A stretch of 50,007 bases of DNA from Acidobacteriota bacterium (GCA_021778515.1 JAJYCJ010000012.1:1-50007), one strand, 5' to 3'. Shown: positions 17,794-26,796, counted from the first letter of the stretch. Made by a program: numbers and translations. Notes: generated by a model not told the origin, from the letters alone.

Positions 17794-18924
17794 ATGAAGA
17801 TCGTGGTATTGGGCGCCGGACGGGTGGGCAGCGCCATCGCCCGGGACCTGGCGGCCGAGGGCGAATTCGAGGTGGTGGCGGCCGACCTCTCCCAGGGAGC
17901 GCTCGACCGTCTCGCGGAGAGCTCCGGCATCGCGACCCGCCGGACGGACCTGGGTGACCCGGCGGAGGTGGCGGCCGCCGTGCGGCCGGCGGACCTGGTG
18001 GTGGGGGCCGTGCCGGGCTCCATGGGCTTCGCCACCGTGAAGCGGGTCATCGAGTGCGGCAAGCCCATCGTGGACATCTCCTTCTTCGAGGAGGACCCCT
18101 TTCTCCTGGACGATCTGGCCAGGGACAAGGGAGTCACGGCGGTGGTGGACTGCGGCATCGCCCCCGGCTGTGGCAACATCATCCTCGGCTACCTGGAGAC
18201 GGTCCTGGAGCGCCTGCACAGCTTCGAGTGCCTCGTGGGCGGACTGCCCGTCGTGCGGACCTGGCCCTACGAGTACAAGGCCGTCTTCTCGCCGGCGGAC
18301 GTGATCGAGGAGTACACGCGGCCGGCGCGCTACGTCTCGCACGGCCGGGTGGTCTCCATGCCGGCCCTGTCCGAACCCGAGCTCATCGACTTCCCCGGCG
18401 TCGGGACGCTCGAGGCCTTCAACACGGACGGCCTGCGCTCCCTCATCACGACGGTCAAGGCTCCCTTCATGAAGGAGCGGACCCTCCGTTACCCGGGCCA
18501 CATCGAGAAGATGAGGATGCTCCGGGAGACCGGCTTTTTCCGCAAGGAGCCCGTGGATCTCCCGGGAGGGCGCGTCAGCCCCCTGGAGCTCACCGCCAAG
18601 CTGCTCTTCCACGAGTGGCGGCTCGGGGAAGGTGAGGAGGACATCACGGTGATGCGCGTCACCGTGGAGGGGGAGAAGGAGGGGCGGAAGGTCCGCCACG
18701 TCTTCGACCTGCTGGACCGCTACGACCCGGCCACGGGCATCACCTCCATGGCCCGCGCCACGGGCTACACCTGCACGGCGGGGGTCCGCGCCGTGGCCAG
18801 AGGCCTCTACCGCCGCCCCGGCATCTCCCCGCCCGAATATCTGGGGCGCGAACCGGGCTGCTACCTGTTCGTGATGCAGGAGCTGGCCAAGCGGGGCGTG
18901 GTCTTCCGCGAGAGCGTGACCTGA
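17794..18924 (+). CDS. saccharopine dehydrogenase-like oxidoreductase
   Basis: 376 aa. N-terminal Rossmann fold with 'KIVVLGAGRVGSAIARDL' (GxGxxG at 8-13), then the family's 'VDCGIAPGCGNIILGY' and a catalytic domain typical of the Lys9/saccharopine-dehydrogenase family, which splits or forms saccharopine-type amino acid conjugates with NAD(P). ATG 17794 has AAGGAGG 7 bases upstream. It follows the PEPCK-like gene by 81 bases and may be co-transcribed. An amino-acid link with the aminotransferase fusion is plausible but unproven. Confidence 0.88.
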   Translation: MKIVVLGAGRVGSAIARDLAAEGEFEVVAADLSQGALDRLAESSGIATRRTDLGDPAEVAAAVRPADLVVGAVPGSMGFATVKRVIECGKPIVDISFFEEDPFLLDDLARDKGVTAVVDCGIAPGCGNIILGYLETVLERLHSFECLVGGLPVVRTWPYEYKAVFSPADVIEEYTRPARYVSHGRVVSMPALSEPELIDFPGVGTLEAFNTDGLRSLITTVKAPFMKERTLRYPGHIEKMRMLRETGFFRKEPVDLPGGRVSPLELTAKLLFHEWRLGEGEEDITVMRVTVEGEKEGRKVRHVFDLLDRYDPATGITSMARATGYTCTAGVRAVARGLYRRPGISPPEYLGREPGCYLFVMQELAKRGVVFRESVT

Positions 18925-18931
18925 GGCGCCG

Positions 18932-19300
18932 CTACTCCTCCGACTGCTCGGGCTCCTCGTCCTCCACCTCGAGGTGGAAGCGGTGGAGGAAGCGGTGGAA
19001 GAGGGGGGCGAAGACGATCCCCACGGCCACGATGAGCACCAGGCCGCAGTAGAGCGCGTAGAAGCTGGCGAAGAGCTTGCCCGCGGTGGTGTGCAGGTCG
19101 CCCACGGGGCCCATTCCGCCTAGCAGCATGGAGGCGTTCACCAGGGCGTCGATCCAGGATTGGCCCTCCAGGAGGTGGTAGCCAAGGACGCCGGTGGCCA
19201 GGGAAAAGGCCACCAGGCCGAAGGCCGCCGCGGCGCTCGCCGCCATGCGCCGCAGAAAGGCGCTGCGCGACAGCAGCGGTTCGCTCCGGTGCTCGAACAT
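18932..19300 (-). CDS. two-TM potassium-channel-like membrane protein
   Basis: 122 aa. Two hydrophobic segments (about 22-41 and 82-103) flank a pore-loop-like stretch (WIDALVNASMLLGGMGPV), with an acidic tail (VEDEEPEQSEE). Similar short proteins are annotated as two-pore K+ channel relatives, but the canonical TxGYG filter is absent and reads GGMGPV. A strong GGGAGGAGG site precedes the ATG. It is the last gene of a seven-gene leftward cluster. Confidence 0.75.
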   Translation of the reverse strand: MFEHRSEPLLSRSAFLRRMAASAAAAFGLVAFSLATGVLGYHLLEGQSWIDALVNASMLLGGMGPVGDLHTTAGKLFASFYALYCGLVLIVAVGIVFAPLFHRFLHRFHLEVEDEEPEQSEE

Positions 19301-19319
19301 GGCCTCCTCCCTCGGGGGC

Positions 19320-19661
19320 TCAGCCCCCCGGTTCGGCGCTTCCCGGTTCCGGCCGGCGAAGCAGCGCCACCAGCCTCCGCTCGGAGGCCCCTCGTGGGAC
19401 CACCTCCGTGGCGCCCGCCTCGCGGGCCGCGGCCAGAAGCTCCGTCTGAACGTGCGGCCCGAAGGCCAGGATGAGGGCGGAGGGATGGCCGGCCTTCCAG
19501 GAGGCGATGGCCTCCAGCGCGCCCCGGGCGGTGAGGTCCACGGCCACAAGATCGGGCACGCGCTCCGATCCTCTGGCCAGCACCTCGGCCCCGGCCGCCC
19601 GAGCGGCCGGTTCCAGCCTCGCCCTCGTCATGAGGTTGTCCGTCACCAGGAGGAACGTCAC
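19320..19661 (-). CDS. degenerate response-regulator receiver-like protein
   Basis: 113 aa with the alternating pattern of a CheY-like fold: TFLLVTDN, PDLVAVDLT, PSALILAFGPH, GATEVVPRG. The usual phospho-acceptor Asp position (VAVDL) is kept, but the acidic pair near the N-terminus is reduced to one Asp and the conserved Lys is replaced in VPRG. Phosphorylation is therefore uncertain. The GTG start, with GGAGGG upstream, lies 2 bases past the RimJ-like gene, so they are co-transcribed. Confidence 0.7.
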   Translation of the reverse strand: MTFLLVTDNLMTRARLEPAARAAGAEVLARGSERVPDLVAVDLTARGALEAIASWKAGHPSALILAFGPHVQTELLAAAREAGATEVVPRGASERRLVALLRRPEPGSAEPGG

Positions 19662-19663
19662 GC

Positions 19664-20236
19664 TCAGCCCTCCTTCGGATTGATGCGGGAGGTCAGGACG
19701 TGGTCGCGCCAGGCCCCGTCGAGGAAGAGGTAACTCTTCGCCTGGCCCTCCACCGTGAATTCCAGGCGCTGAAGGAGCCTGGCGCTCCGCTCGTTGTGGG
19801 GCATGTAGTTGGCCATGACCCGGTGGAGGCCCAGCTCCTGGAAGACGTGGGCGATGGCCGCCGTCAGGGCCTCCTGCATGAGGCCCCGCCCCTGGAAGCG
19901 GTGGTCCAGGCTGTAGCCCAGGTGGCAGGCCTGGAAGACGCCCCGGACGATGTTGCGGAAGTTGGCGGTGCCGACGATGGGACCGCCCGCATCGCCGCTC
20001 TCCACGAGCGCGAGCCTGAGCGAGAGGCCGTCCAGGTACTCCCGTTGCGCCGCCGCCAGCTCCTGGCGCCAGAACTCCTCCGTGAAGTAGGCCTGGAAGC
20101 GCACCGGCTCCCACGGCGCCAGGTGGTCCCGGTTCTCCAGCACGTACCAGAGCATGCGCCGGGCGTCCTTGGGCCCCGGTACCAGGAGGTGGAGCCGCTC
20201 GGTCGTCAGCAGGGGCGTCTTGATCTTGGCCGCCAT
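19664..20236 (-). CDS. GNAT acetyltransferase, RimJ/RimL type
   Basis: 190 aa GNAT domain in the ribosomal-protein N-acetyltransferase group. The acetyl-CoA loop reads 'GYSLDHRFQGRGLMQEAL' (QGRG), followed by 'GLHRVMANYMPHNERSARLLQRLEF', diagnostic of RimJ/RimL-like proteins. It probably acetylates the N-terminal amine of a ribosomal or other protein. It sits between the LOG gene (9-bp gap) and the receiver-like gene (2-bp gap). Confidence 0.9.
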   Translation of the reverse strand: MAAKIKTPLLTTERLHLLVPGPKDARRMLWYVLENRDHLAPWEPVRFQAYFTEEFWRQELAAAQREYLDGLSLRLALVESGDAGGPIVGTANFRNIVRGVFQACHLGYSLDHRFQGRGLMQEALTAAIAHVFQELGLHRVMANYMPHNERSARLLQRLEFTVEGQAKSYLFLDGAWRDHVLTSRINPKEG

Positions 20237-20245
20237 GGGGGTCCC

Positions 20246-20827
20246 TCAGGTCCTCCGACCGTTCAGGCGGGGCTCCCCCTCGGGCGGCCGGTAGGCCTCC
20301 AGGGCGGCGAGGAGGGGGCCGACCTCGCGCTCCACGATGGCCATGCTCCGGTGGCGCGGCTTCAGGAATCCGCGCTCCACCATGGCGTCCAGAAAGGCGA
20401 CGAGCGGGTCGTAGTAGCCCTTCGCGTTGAGCAGGCCGCAGGGTTTGTGGTGGACTCCGAGCTGGGCCCACGTCCAGATCTCGAAGAACTCCTCGAGGGT
20501 GCCGATGCCTCCGGGCAGGGCCGCGAAGCCGTCGGAGAGCTCGGCCATGAGGGCCTTGCGCTCGTGCATGGAGTCCACCACGCGCAGGTCTGAAAGCCCC
20601 AGGTGGCCCACCTCCCACTCCATGAGTGCCTTGGGGATGACGCCGATGACCTCGCCGCCGGCCCGAAGCGCCGCGTCGGCCAGGATACCCATGAGCCCCA
20701 CGTTGCCGCCGCCGTACACCAGCGTGATCCGGCGCTCGGCCAGGGCCCCGCCCACGGCCGCGGCGGCCTCCGCGAAGGCGGGGTCGTGGCCCGCGCTCGA
20801 ACCGCAGAAGACGCAAAGGCGCTTCAC
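20246..20827 (-). CDS. LOG family protein
   Basis: 193 aa Rossmann-like protein of the LOG group, which cleaves ribose 5-phosphate from nucleotide monophosphates (cytokinin-type phosphoribohydrolases). The signature '[14 protein letters not shown]' and '[10 protein letters not shown]' are intact. The GTG start overlaps the YceH stop as GTGA, indicating translational coupling. Confidence 0.92.
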   Translation of the reverse strand: MKRLCVFCGSSAGHDPAFAEAAAAVGGALAERRITLVYGGGNVGLMGILADAALRAGGEVIGVIPKALMEWEVGHLGLSDLRVVDSMHERKALMAELSDGFAALPGGIGTLEEFFEIWTWAQLGVHHKPCGLLNAKGYYDPLVAFLDAMVERGFLKPRHRSMAIVEREVGPLLAALEAYRPPEGEPRLNGRRT

Positions 20828-21504
20828 TGAAACTCCTGGCGGAAGGCCTCGAACTCGCTTCTCAGCTCGGCCAGCTCTTCGCGCAGCCGCCGGAGCTCCT
20901 CGCGGAGCGCACAGAGCGCCTCTTCCTGCTCGGCCATGCGATCGGTCACCCGAAGCGGCTGGGTCTCGAGGGCGGGCGGCGCCTCGGCGCCCGGCTCCTC
21001 TGTGGGGATCCCCTCGAGGGTGTGGGCGTAGCGGTGCTCCTTCCGGCCGGGCTGGCGCGGCAGGCGCACGGCCAGGGGCCCGCCGGGGCGTTCGGAGAGC
21101 CCCCGCAGGATCGCCTCCACCTCCTCCAGCCCGGAGAATCGGTAGAGCCGCTCGCTCCGGCCTCGCAGCTCGCCCGGGGTCTGGGGGCCCCTCAGCATGA
21201 GGAGCGAGAGAACCGCCACCTCGGGCGGCGAGAGGTCGAGCGCCTCGGGGAAGCGGTGCTGGAACTTGGGCACGCGCGCCTCGGCGGGGCTGACCACCCA
21301 GAGCAGGTGCTTGTCCCGCAGGCTCTCCAGGGCCGCCTGAACGGTGGCGTCGTCGTAGGCCACCACGGGGTCGCGCCCCGACTTCTGGTTACAGGCGTTT
21401 CGCACGGCGTTCAGGCTGAGGGGGTAGTACTCGGGCGTGGTGACCGCCTTCTCCACGAGGCATCCCAGGACGCGCGTCTCTTCGGGGGTCAGCAGAATCT
21501 CCAT
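20824..21504 (-). CDS. yceH: YceH family (DUF480) winged-helix protein
   Basis: 226 aa. Two winged-helix repeats (about 1-165: '[38 protein letters not shown]', then '[30 protein letters not shown]') and a C-terminal coiled coil (190-226, [19 protein letters not shown]). The exact role of YceH is not known; the fold suggests DNA or protein binding. ATG 21504 has GGAG upstream; the longer frame lacks a site. Its end overlaps the LOG start by 4 bases. Confidence 0.92.
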   Translation of the reverse strand: MEILLTPEETRVLGCLVEKAVTTPEYYPLSLNAVRNACNQKSGRDPVVAYDDATVQAALESLRDKHLLWVVSPAEARVPKFQHRFPEALDLSPPEVAVLSLLMLRGPQTPGELRGRSERLYRFSGLEEVEAILRGLSERPGGPLAVRLPRQPGRKEHRYAHTLEGIPTEEPGAEAPPALETQPLRVTDRMAEQEEALCALREELRRLREELAELRSEFEAFRQEFQ

Positions 21505-21557
21505 GGGTGCTCCACGCCCTGCAATGTACCGCCGCGGCGCGCCGCGGCGCAAGCCGC

Positions 21558-22046
21558 CTAGCCGGTCTGGGCTACGTGGACTTCGGTGGGCGAGAGCAGG
21601 GCCCGCAGGGCGGCCGGATCGAGTGCGACGAGAAAGCCCCGCCGGCCGCCGTTCAGGTAGATCACGGGCAGGTCGAAGATCGTGGCTTCGGCGTAGACGG
21701 TCATGGGCCGGCGGGTGCCCAGGGGGCTGATGCCGCCCACCTGGTAGCCGGTGGCGCGCTCGGCCTCCTCGCGGCCGAGCGGGGCCACCTCCTTGACGTC
21801 AAGCAAGCGGGCCAGCGCCTTCGTGGAGACCTCCCGGTCGCCGTGCATGAGGACCAGGAAGGGGCGTTTTGGATCGGCCGCCATGACGAGGGTCTTGATC
21901 ACGGCGTGTTCATCCACCCCCAAGGCCTGGGCGGCGTGGCGCGCCACGTCGTGGGCCTGGAAGGGGTAGAGGTGGGGCGCGAAGGGGACCCCCTTCGCCC
22001 TCAGCAGGCGGGTGGCCGGGGTGACGGGCCATTCGTCGCGGCCCAC
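21558..22046 (-). CDS. ybaK: Cys-tRNA(Pro)/Cys-tRNA(Cys) deacylase YbaK-like
   Basis: 162 aa, the standard YbaK/EbsC editing fold. These free-standing proteins hydrolyse mischarged aminoacyl-tRNA, with a conserved Lys in 'HAVIKTLVM' (about residue 50) and 'GYQVGGISPLGTRRPM' as the substrate pocket. GTG start preceded by GGAGAGGTGAGG. The upstream YCII gene ends 4 bases before it. Confidence 0.92.
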   Translation of the reverse strand: MGRDEWPVTPATRLLRAKGVPFAPHLYPFQAHDVARHAAQALGVDEHAVIKTLVMAADPKRPFLVLMHGDREVSTKALARLLDVKEVAPLGREEAERATGYQVGGISPLGTRRPMTVYAEATIFDLPVIYLNGGRRGFLVALDPAALRALLSPTEVHVAQTG

Positions 22047-22050
22047 CGCC

Positions 22051-22359
22051 TCACCTCTCCGCGGGAGGCGCGGCCAGGAGGGGCGCGATCCCCTCGGCGT
22101 GCATGGTGGGCTCGAAGGCCAGGAACTCGTACTCGGCCACCCCCGCCACGGCGAAGGGGTCCCTGGCGAAGAGGGCCCGCAGCTCCTCGACGCTCCCGGA
22201 GCGGGCGAGGATGAGTCCGCCGTCGGTGCGCGGGGTGCGCGGCCCGGAGAGGAGCAGGAGCCCCTGCCGGTAGTATTCGGCCAGGAAGGCCTTGTGGGAG
22301 GGGACGAGCCGGTCCACCTCTTCCAGCGGCTTCACGTAGTGAACGAGGACGACGACCAT
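22051..22359 (-). CDS. YCII-related protein
   Basis: 102 aa with the YCII/DGPF-like ferredoxin fold: 'VLVHYVKPLEEVDRLVPSHKAFLAEYYRQGLLLLSGPR' and 'LFARDPFAVAGVAEYEFLAFEP'. The His-Asp pair of the family is present (SH, RDPF). The enzymatic role of most members is unknown. Its ribosome site AAGGAGGTGATC (22361-22372) is a perfect complement of the 16S 3' tail, directly before ATG 22359, so strong translation is expected. First gene of the leftward cluster. Confidence 0.88.
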   Translation of the reverse strand: MVVVLVHYVKPLEEVDRLVPSHKAFLAEYYRQGLLLLSGPRTPRTDGGLILARSGSVEELRALFARDPFAVAGVAEYEFLAFEPTMHAEGIAPLLAAPPAER

Positions 22360-22424
22360 GATCACCTCCTTGACGTGCCCAGCCTCGATCATGGGACGGG
22401 TGCCTCGGGGGATCAAGCGGAGGC

Positions 22425-22551
22425 ATGGCTGTCCAAAATACATTCGACTCGCACTTGAGGGGTTTGCCTTGCGGAGCGAAGCGGAGGAAGGCGCGGCACA
22501 GCCCCAGCCGTGGTTCTGAGCCGGCATAGCGGTCTATGTTGGACAGGCGTG
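22425..22551. repeat. miniature inverted-repeat element, family 2
   Basis: About 127 bp with imperfect terminal inverted repeats ATGGCTGTCCAAAATACA on the left and TCTATGTTGGACAGGCGTG on the right. It is flanked by a 10-bp direct repeat AAGCGGAGGC (22415-22424 and 22552-22561). Its left half recurs at about 32526-32597 and its right half at about 35037-35128. It lies between two divergent genes. Confidence 0.6.
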
Positions 22552-22631
22552 AAGCGGAGGCTATCCCCATGCGAGGCGCGGTGGTCTATCCTGGGCGAAG
22601 GGAGGGGGACGGCTTTCTGAAGGAGATGGCC

Positions 22632-23213
22632 ATGGCCGACTTGATTCTGAATCCCGCCACCACCGCCGTCGTCGTCATCGATCTGCAGAAGGGCATCGTG
22701 GGCCGCGCAACGGCGCCGAACCCGGCGGCCACCGTGGTGGCCAACACGGTGCGCCTCCTGCGCTCGGCCCGCCGCGCCGGCGCGACGCCCGTCCTCGTCC
22801 ACGTGGGCGGATCCCCGGACGGCCTGGACCGCCTGAACCCCACGGCCGACGAGCCCCTGCGGGCCTCCGCACCCCTGCCGCCCGACTGGTCCGAGCTGAT
22901 CCCCGAGCTCGAACGGTCGCCCGGCGACCTCGTCATCCTCAAGCGCCAGTGGGGAGCCTTCTACGGCACCGACCTGGAGCTCCAGCTCCGGCGCCGGGGC
23001 CTGACGACCCTGGTGCTCTGCGGCATCGCCACGGAGTACGGCGTGGAGAGCACGGCGCGCGACGCCTTCGAGCGGGGCTTCGAGCAGATCTTCGTCTCGG
23101 ACGCCATGGGCGCCCTCAGCGCCTCGGCCCACGAGCACTGCCTCACGCGGATCTTCCCGCGCATGGGGCGCGTACGAGACACCCAGGCCGTCGTCTCCGC
23201 CCTAGGCGGCTGA
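22632..23213 (+). CDS. isochorismatase-family protein lacking the catalytic Cys
   Basis: 193 aa cysteine-hydrolase fold. Asp17 (VVVIDLQKG) and Lys104 (ILKRQWGAF) of the catalytic triad are present, but the nucleophile position in the motif G-I-x-T-x-x-C-V-E is Gly137 (GIATEYGVESTARDA). A similar loss is known in YecD-like members, so this is a subfamily trait rather than a sequencing error (recalled, not checked). It cannot act as a standard amidase or nicotinamidase. ATG 22632 is chosen because AAGGAGA lies 7 bases upstream; ATG 22626 overlaps that site. Confidence 0.85.
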   Translation: MADLILNPATTAVVVIDLQKGIVGRATAPNPAATVVANTVRLLRSARRAGATPVLVHVGGSPDGLDRLNPTADEPLRASAPLPPDWSELIPELERSPGDLVILKRQWGAFYGTDLELQLRRRGLTTLVLCGIATEYGVESTARDAFERGFEQIFVSDAMGALSASAHEHCLTRIFPRMGRVRDTQAVVSALGG

Positions 23214-23477
23214 GAGCGTTATCTTCGAAAGAAATGAACCACAGAGGCGCAGAGCCACAGAGGGAAACCCTCTTGAAGAGGACAAAGAAGGCCTTCGAGG
23301 AAGAAGGGCAACGGATCGCGACTTGCGCTTCTCTTTAGTCCTGGATGGCCCTTCTCGGCGCCTCTGTGTCTCTGTGGTTAGAGAAGAAAGGGTGGTGAAA
23401 CTTCGGCCCCGGCCGGCCCGTCTCAGGAGACTTGTGGCTCCGCATCCCTGTTTCTCGCATTGCGATAAGGAGGCTTC
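23214..23477. repeat. palindromic intergenic element, CACAGAGG type, with flanks
   Basis: Left arm AACCACAGAGGCGCAGAGCC (from 23234) and right arm GCGCCTCTGTGTCTCTGTGGTTA (to 23381) are near reverse complements about 100 bases apart. The arms repeat CACAGAGG every 8 bases. The core holds a second short inverted pair (CCCTCTTGAAG, CTTCTC) but no gene. The remaining stretch up to 23477 is the leader of the tricorn gene. Confidence 0.75.
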
Positions 23478-26400
23478 ATGCGCAAAGCCCTGCTCGTGGC
23501 CCTCGTTCTCCTGGCCGCCTCGCTCTGCCTGGCGGCCGCCGCTCCCCCCCTGCTCCTTCGGGAGCCCGCCCTCTCCAAGACGCAGATCGCCTTCGTCTAC
23601 GGCGGCGACATCTGGGTCGCGAGCCGCTCCGGCGGCGACGCCCACCGCCTGGTGACGGGGATGGACCTGGAGAGCCGCCCCATCTTTTCTCCCGACGGCT
23701 CCCTGGTGGCCTTCTCGGGCGAGTACGACGGCAACGTGGACGTCTACGTCGTACCCGCCTCGGGGGGCGAGCCGCGCCGCCTCACTTGGCACCCCGATCC
23801 CGACGTGGCCGTGGGCTTCACCCCCGACGGCAAACAAGTGCTCTTCCGCTCCCACCGGGACGCCACGAATGATTCGGACCAGCTCTTTCTCGTGCCGCTG
23901 ACGGGCGGCCTGCCCGCGCCCCTGCCCCTGTCCATGGCGGAGGACGGCTCCTTCTCGCCCGACGGCAGCCACATCGCCTACAGCCCCGTCTTCCAGTGGG
24001 AGCCCGACTGGCGCGACTACCGGGGCGGCCAGACCACGCCCATCTGGATCGCGCGCCTGTCCGATTCGAGCGTCGTCAAGATCCCGCGGGAGAACTCCAA
24101 CGACCGCGACCCCATGTGGGTGGGCGACACGGTCTACTTCCTCTCGGACCGAAGCGGCCCCCAGACCCTCTTCGCCTACGACACCAAGAGCGGGACGGTG
24201 ACGCGGTGCATCGACAACCAGGGCTTCGACATCGACTCCGCCTCGGCGGGCCCCGGCGCCATCGTCTACTCGCAGATGGGGAGGCTCTTCCTGTACGACC
24301 TCGCCACCCGAGAGACCACCCCCGTCTCCGTCCGCGTGGCGGGCGACATGCCGCAGGTGCGGCCGCACTTCGAGAAGGTCGCCAAGCAGATCGCCGGCGC
24401 CGACCTCTCGCCCACCGGCGCCCGCGCCGTCTTCGAGGCCCACGGCGACATCCTCACGGTACCCGCGGAGAAGGGCGACGTGCGAGACATCACCTCGACG
24501 CCGGGGGTCATGGAGCGCAGCCCCGCCTGGTCGCCCGACGGCCAGTCCATCGCCTACTTCTCCGACGCCTCCGGCGAGTACGCCCTGCACATCTCCAGCC
24601 AGAGCGGCCTGGGGCCCGTGCGCGTCATCCCGCTCGGCGAGCCGCCCTCGTTCTTCTACGATCCCGTCTGGTCGCCCGACGGCAAGAAGATCGCCTACAG
24701 CGACAAGCGCCTGAACCTGTGGTTCGTGGACCTCGATCACCCCGTCCCGGTGAAGGTGGACACGGACCTCTACGACACGCCCGCCCACGAGTTCGACCAG
24801 GAATGGTCGCCGGACAGCCGCTGGCTGACCTACACGAAGCAGCTCCCCAACCACCTCCACGCCGTCTTCGTCTACTCCCTGGCCACGGGCAAGGCGACCC
24901 AGGTCACGGACGGCATGAGCGACTGCCTCTACCCCGTCTTCGACCGGAGCGGCAAGTACCTCTTCTTCACGGCGAGCACCGACACGGGCCTGGCCGCCGG
25001 GTGGCTGGACATGACGAGCGAGGCGCGCCCCGTGACCTGCTCCGTCTACGTGGCCGTCCTGCGCAAGGACCTCCCCTCGCCGCTGGCCCCGCAGAGCGAC
25101 GACGAGAAGGCCCCCAAGGCCGGGGCCCAGGAGAAGAAGGAGCAGCCTGCGGAGGGCGCCAAGGGTGAGGCGAAGGAGGCCAAGGGGGCCGCGGAGAAGC
25201 CGCCCGAGGTGCGCATCGACTTCGACGGCCTGCTCCAGCGAACCCTCGCCCTGCCCGTTCCCGCGGCCAATTACGCGGGGCTCTGCGCGGGCAAGGCCGG
25301 CGAGCTCTTCCTCGTGAAGGCGCCACTCGTGCAGATGGACGAGGGCCGGCCCGAGCTCACGGTGGAGAGGTTCGATCTCGAGAAGCGCAAGATCGAGCCC
25401 CTCCTCGACAAGGTGAACGACTTCGTCCTCTCCTTCAACGGCGAGAAGATGCTCTACCAAAGGGGAAACGACTGGTTCATCGCCAAGACCGATGCGCCGC
25501 CCAAGCCCGGCGAGGGCAAGATCGGCACCGCTGACATGAAGGTCTACGTGGTGCCCCGCGAGGAGTGGGCCCAGATGTACCGGGAGGTCTGGCGCATCGA
25601 GCGGGACTTCTTCTACGACCCCCACTACCACGGCCTCGACCTGGCCGCCGCCGAGAAGACCTTCGCCCCCTACCTCCCGGGCATCGCCAGCCGGGACGAC
25701 CTGACCTTCCTCTTCCGGCGGATGCTCTCCTACCTGTCGGTGGGCCACATGTTCGTGCGGGGCGGAACGGAGCCGGAGGAGCACAAGGTCTCCGTGGGCC
25801 TGCTGGGGGCCGACTACGCCATCGACCACGGCCGCTACCGCTTCGCCAAGATCTACAGCGGCGAGAATTGGAACCCCAAGCTCCAGGCCCCCCTCACCCA
25901 GCCCGGCGTGGACGTGAAGGCGGGCGACTACCTGCTGGCCGTGAACGGCCGCAACCTGACCGCCTCGGACGACGTCAACCGCTTCTTCCAGGGAACGGCG
26001 GGCCAGCAGACCGTGATCCGCGTGGGGCCCGACCCCGACGGCACGGGCGCCCGCGACGTCACGGTGGTGCCCGTGGAGAGCGAGTTCGGACTGCGCCACG
26101 AGGACTGGGTCGAGGCCAACCGGCGGAAGGTGGACGCCCTGAGCGGCGGCAAGCTGGCCTACGTCTACCTCCCCGACACTCAGTTCGGCGGCTTCACGAG
26201 CTTCAACCGCTACTACTTCGCCCAGGTGGGCAAGGAGGGGGCGGTGCTCGACGAGCGCTACAACCACGGCGGCCAGCTCGCCGACTACATCATCGACTAC
26301 CTGAACCGCGTCCCCATGAGCCGGGTCATGACCCGCGAGGGCGAGGCCTACACCGAACCGACGGAGGCCATCTACGGCCCCAAGGCGATGATCATCAACC

Positions 26401-26774
26401 AGTTCGCGGGGTCGGGCGGGGACGCCATGCCCTGGTACTTCCGCAAGGCCCACATCGGCCCCCTCGTGGGGGAGCGCACCTGGGGCGGCCTCGTGGGCAT
26501 CGGCGGCTACCCGCGCCTCATGGACGGCGGCACGGTCACGGCGCCGCGCTGGGCCATCTACGGCCTGAGCGGCCACTGGGACGTGGAGAACCACGGCATC
26601 GCACCGGACGTGACGGTCTGGCAGGATCCCAAGCTCGTGCGCGAGGGCCACGATCCGCAGCTCGAAAAGACGGTGGAGCTCCTGATGGAGAAGCTCAAGG
26701 AGCACCCGGCTCCGCACTACGAGAGGCCGCCCTACCCCGACTACCACCCCGTCCTGCCCCCGCCGGAGCCGTGA
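23478..26774 (+). CDS. tricorn-type S41 protease, secreted
   Basis: 1098 aa, typical of tricorn proteases (about 1070 aa). A signal peptide (KALLVALVLLAASLCLAAAA) precedes PD40/beta-propeller repeats (about 40-520: SPDGSLVAFSG, SPDGKKIAYSD), an acidic/lysine-rich linker (545-575), the C1 core with His757 (SVGHMFVRGG), a PDZ domain (about 775-860) and the S41 domain with nucleophile Ser979 (NQFAGSGGDAMPW). Archaeal tricorn is cytosolic; the signal peptide argues that this one is periplasmic or exported. AAGGAGG lies before the ATG. A terminator follows. Confidence 0.94.
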   Translation: MRKALLVALVLLAASLCLAAAAPPLLLREPALSKTQIAFVYGGDIWVASRSGGDAHRLVTGMDLESRPIFSPDGSLVAFSGEYDGNVDVYVVPASGGEPRRLTWHPDPDVAVGFTPDGKQVLFRSHRDATNDSDQLFLVPLTGGLPAPLPLSMAEDGSFSPDGSHIAYSPVFQWEPDWRDYRGGQTTPIWIARLSDSSVVKIPRENSNDRDPMWVGDTVYFLSDRSGPQTLFAYDTKSGTVTRCIDNQGFDIDSASAGPGAIVYSQMGRLFLYDLATRETTPVSVRVAGDMPQVRPHFEKVAKQIAGADLSPTGARAVFEAHGDILTVPAEKGDVRDITSTPGVMERSPAWSPDGQSIAYFSDASGEYALHISSQSGLGPVRVIPLGEPPSFFYDPVWSPDGKKIAYSDKRLNLWFVDLDHPVPVKVDTDLYDTPAHEFDQEWSPDSRWLTYTKQLPNHLHAVFVYSLATGKATQVTDGMSDCLYPVFDRSGKYLFFTASTDTGLAAGWLDMTSEARPVTCSVYVAVLRKDLPSPLAPQSDDEKAPKAGAQEKKEQPAEGAKGEAKEAKGAAEKPPEVRIDFDGLLQRTLALPVPAANYAGLCAGKAGELFLVKAPLVQMDEGRPELTVERFDLEKRKIEPLLDKVNDFVLSFNGEKMLYQRGNDWFIAKTDAPPKPGEGKIGTADMKVYVVPREEWAQMYREVWRIERDFFYDPHYHGLDLAAAEKTFAPYLPGIASRDDLTFLFRRMLSYLSVGHMFVRGGTEPEEHKVSVGLLGADYAIDHGRYRFAKIYSGENWNPKLQAPLTQPGVDVKAGDYLLAVNGRNLTASDDVNRFFQGTAGQQTVIRVGPDPDGTGARDVTVVPVESEFGLRHEDWVEANRRKVDALSGGKLAYVYLPDTQFGGFTSFNRYYFAQVGKEGAVLDERYNHGGQLADYIIDYLNRVPMSRVMTREGEAYTEPTEAIYGPKAMIINQFAGSGGDAMPWYFRKAHIGPLVGERTWGGLVGIGGYPRLMDGGTVTAPRWAIYGLSGHWDVENHGIAPDVTVWQDPKLVREGHDPQLEKTVELLMEKLKEHPAPHYERPPYPDYHPVLPPPEP

Positions 26775-26796
26775 TGGCGCCGATTCACGAATGCAC

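Noticed and set aside
15793-18699. A 968-codon open frame antisense to the PEPCK-like and saccharopine-DH-like genes
   Set aside because: No recognisable domain, Leu/Val/Gly/His-rich composition typical of antisense translation, and no ribosome site.
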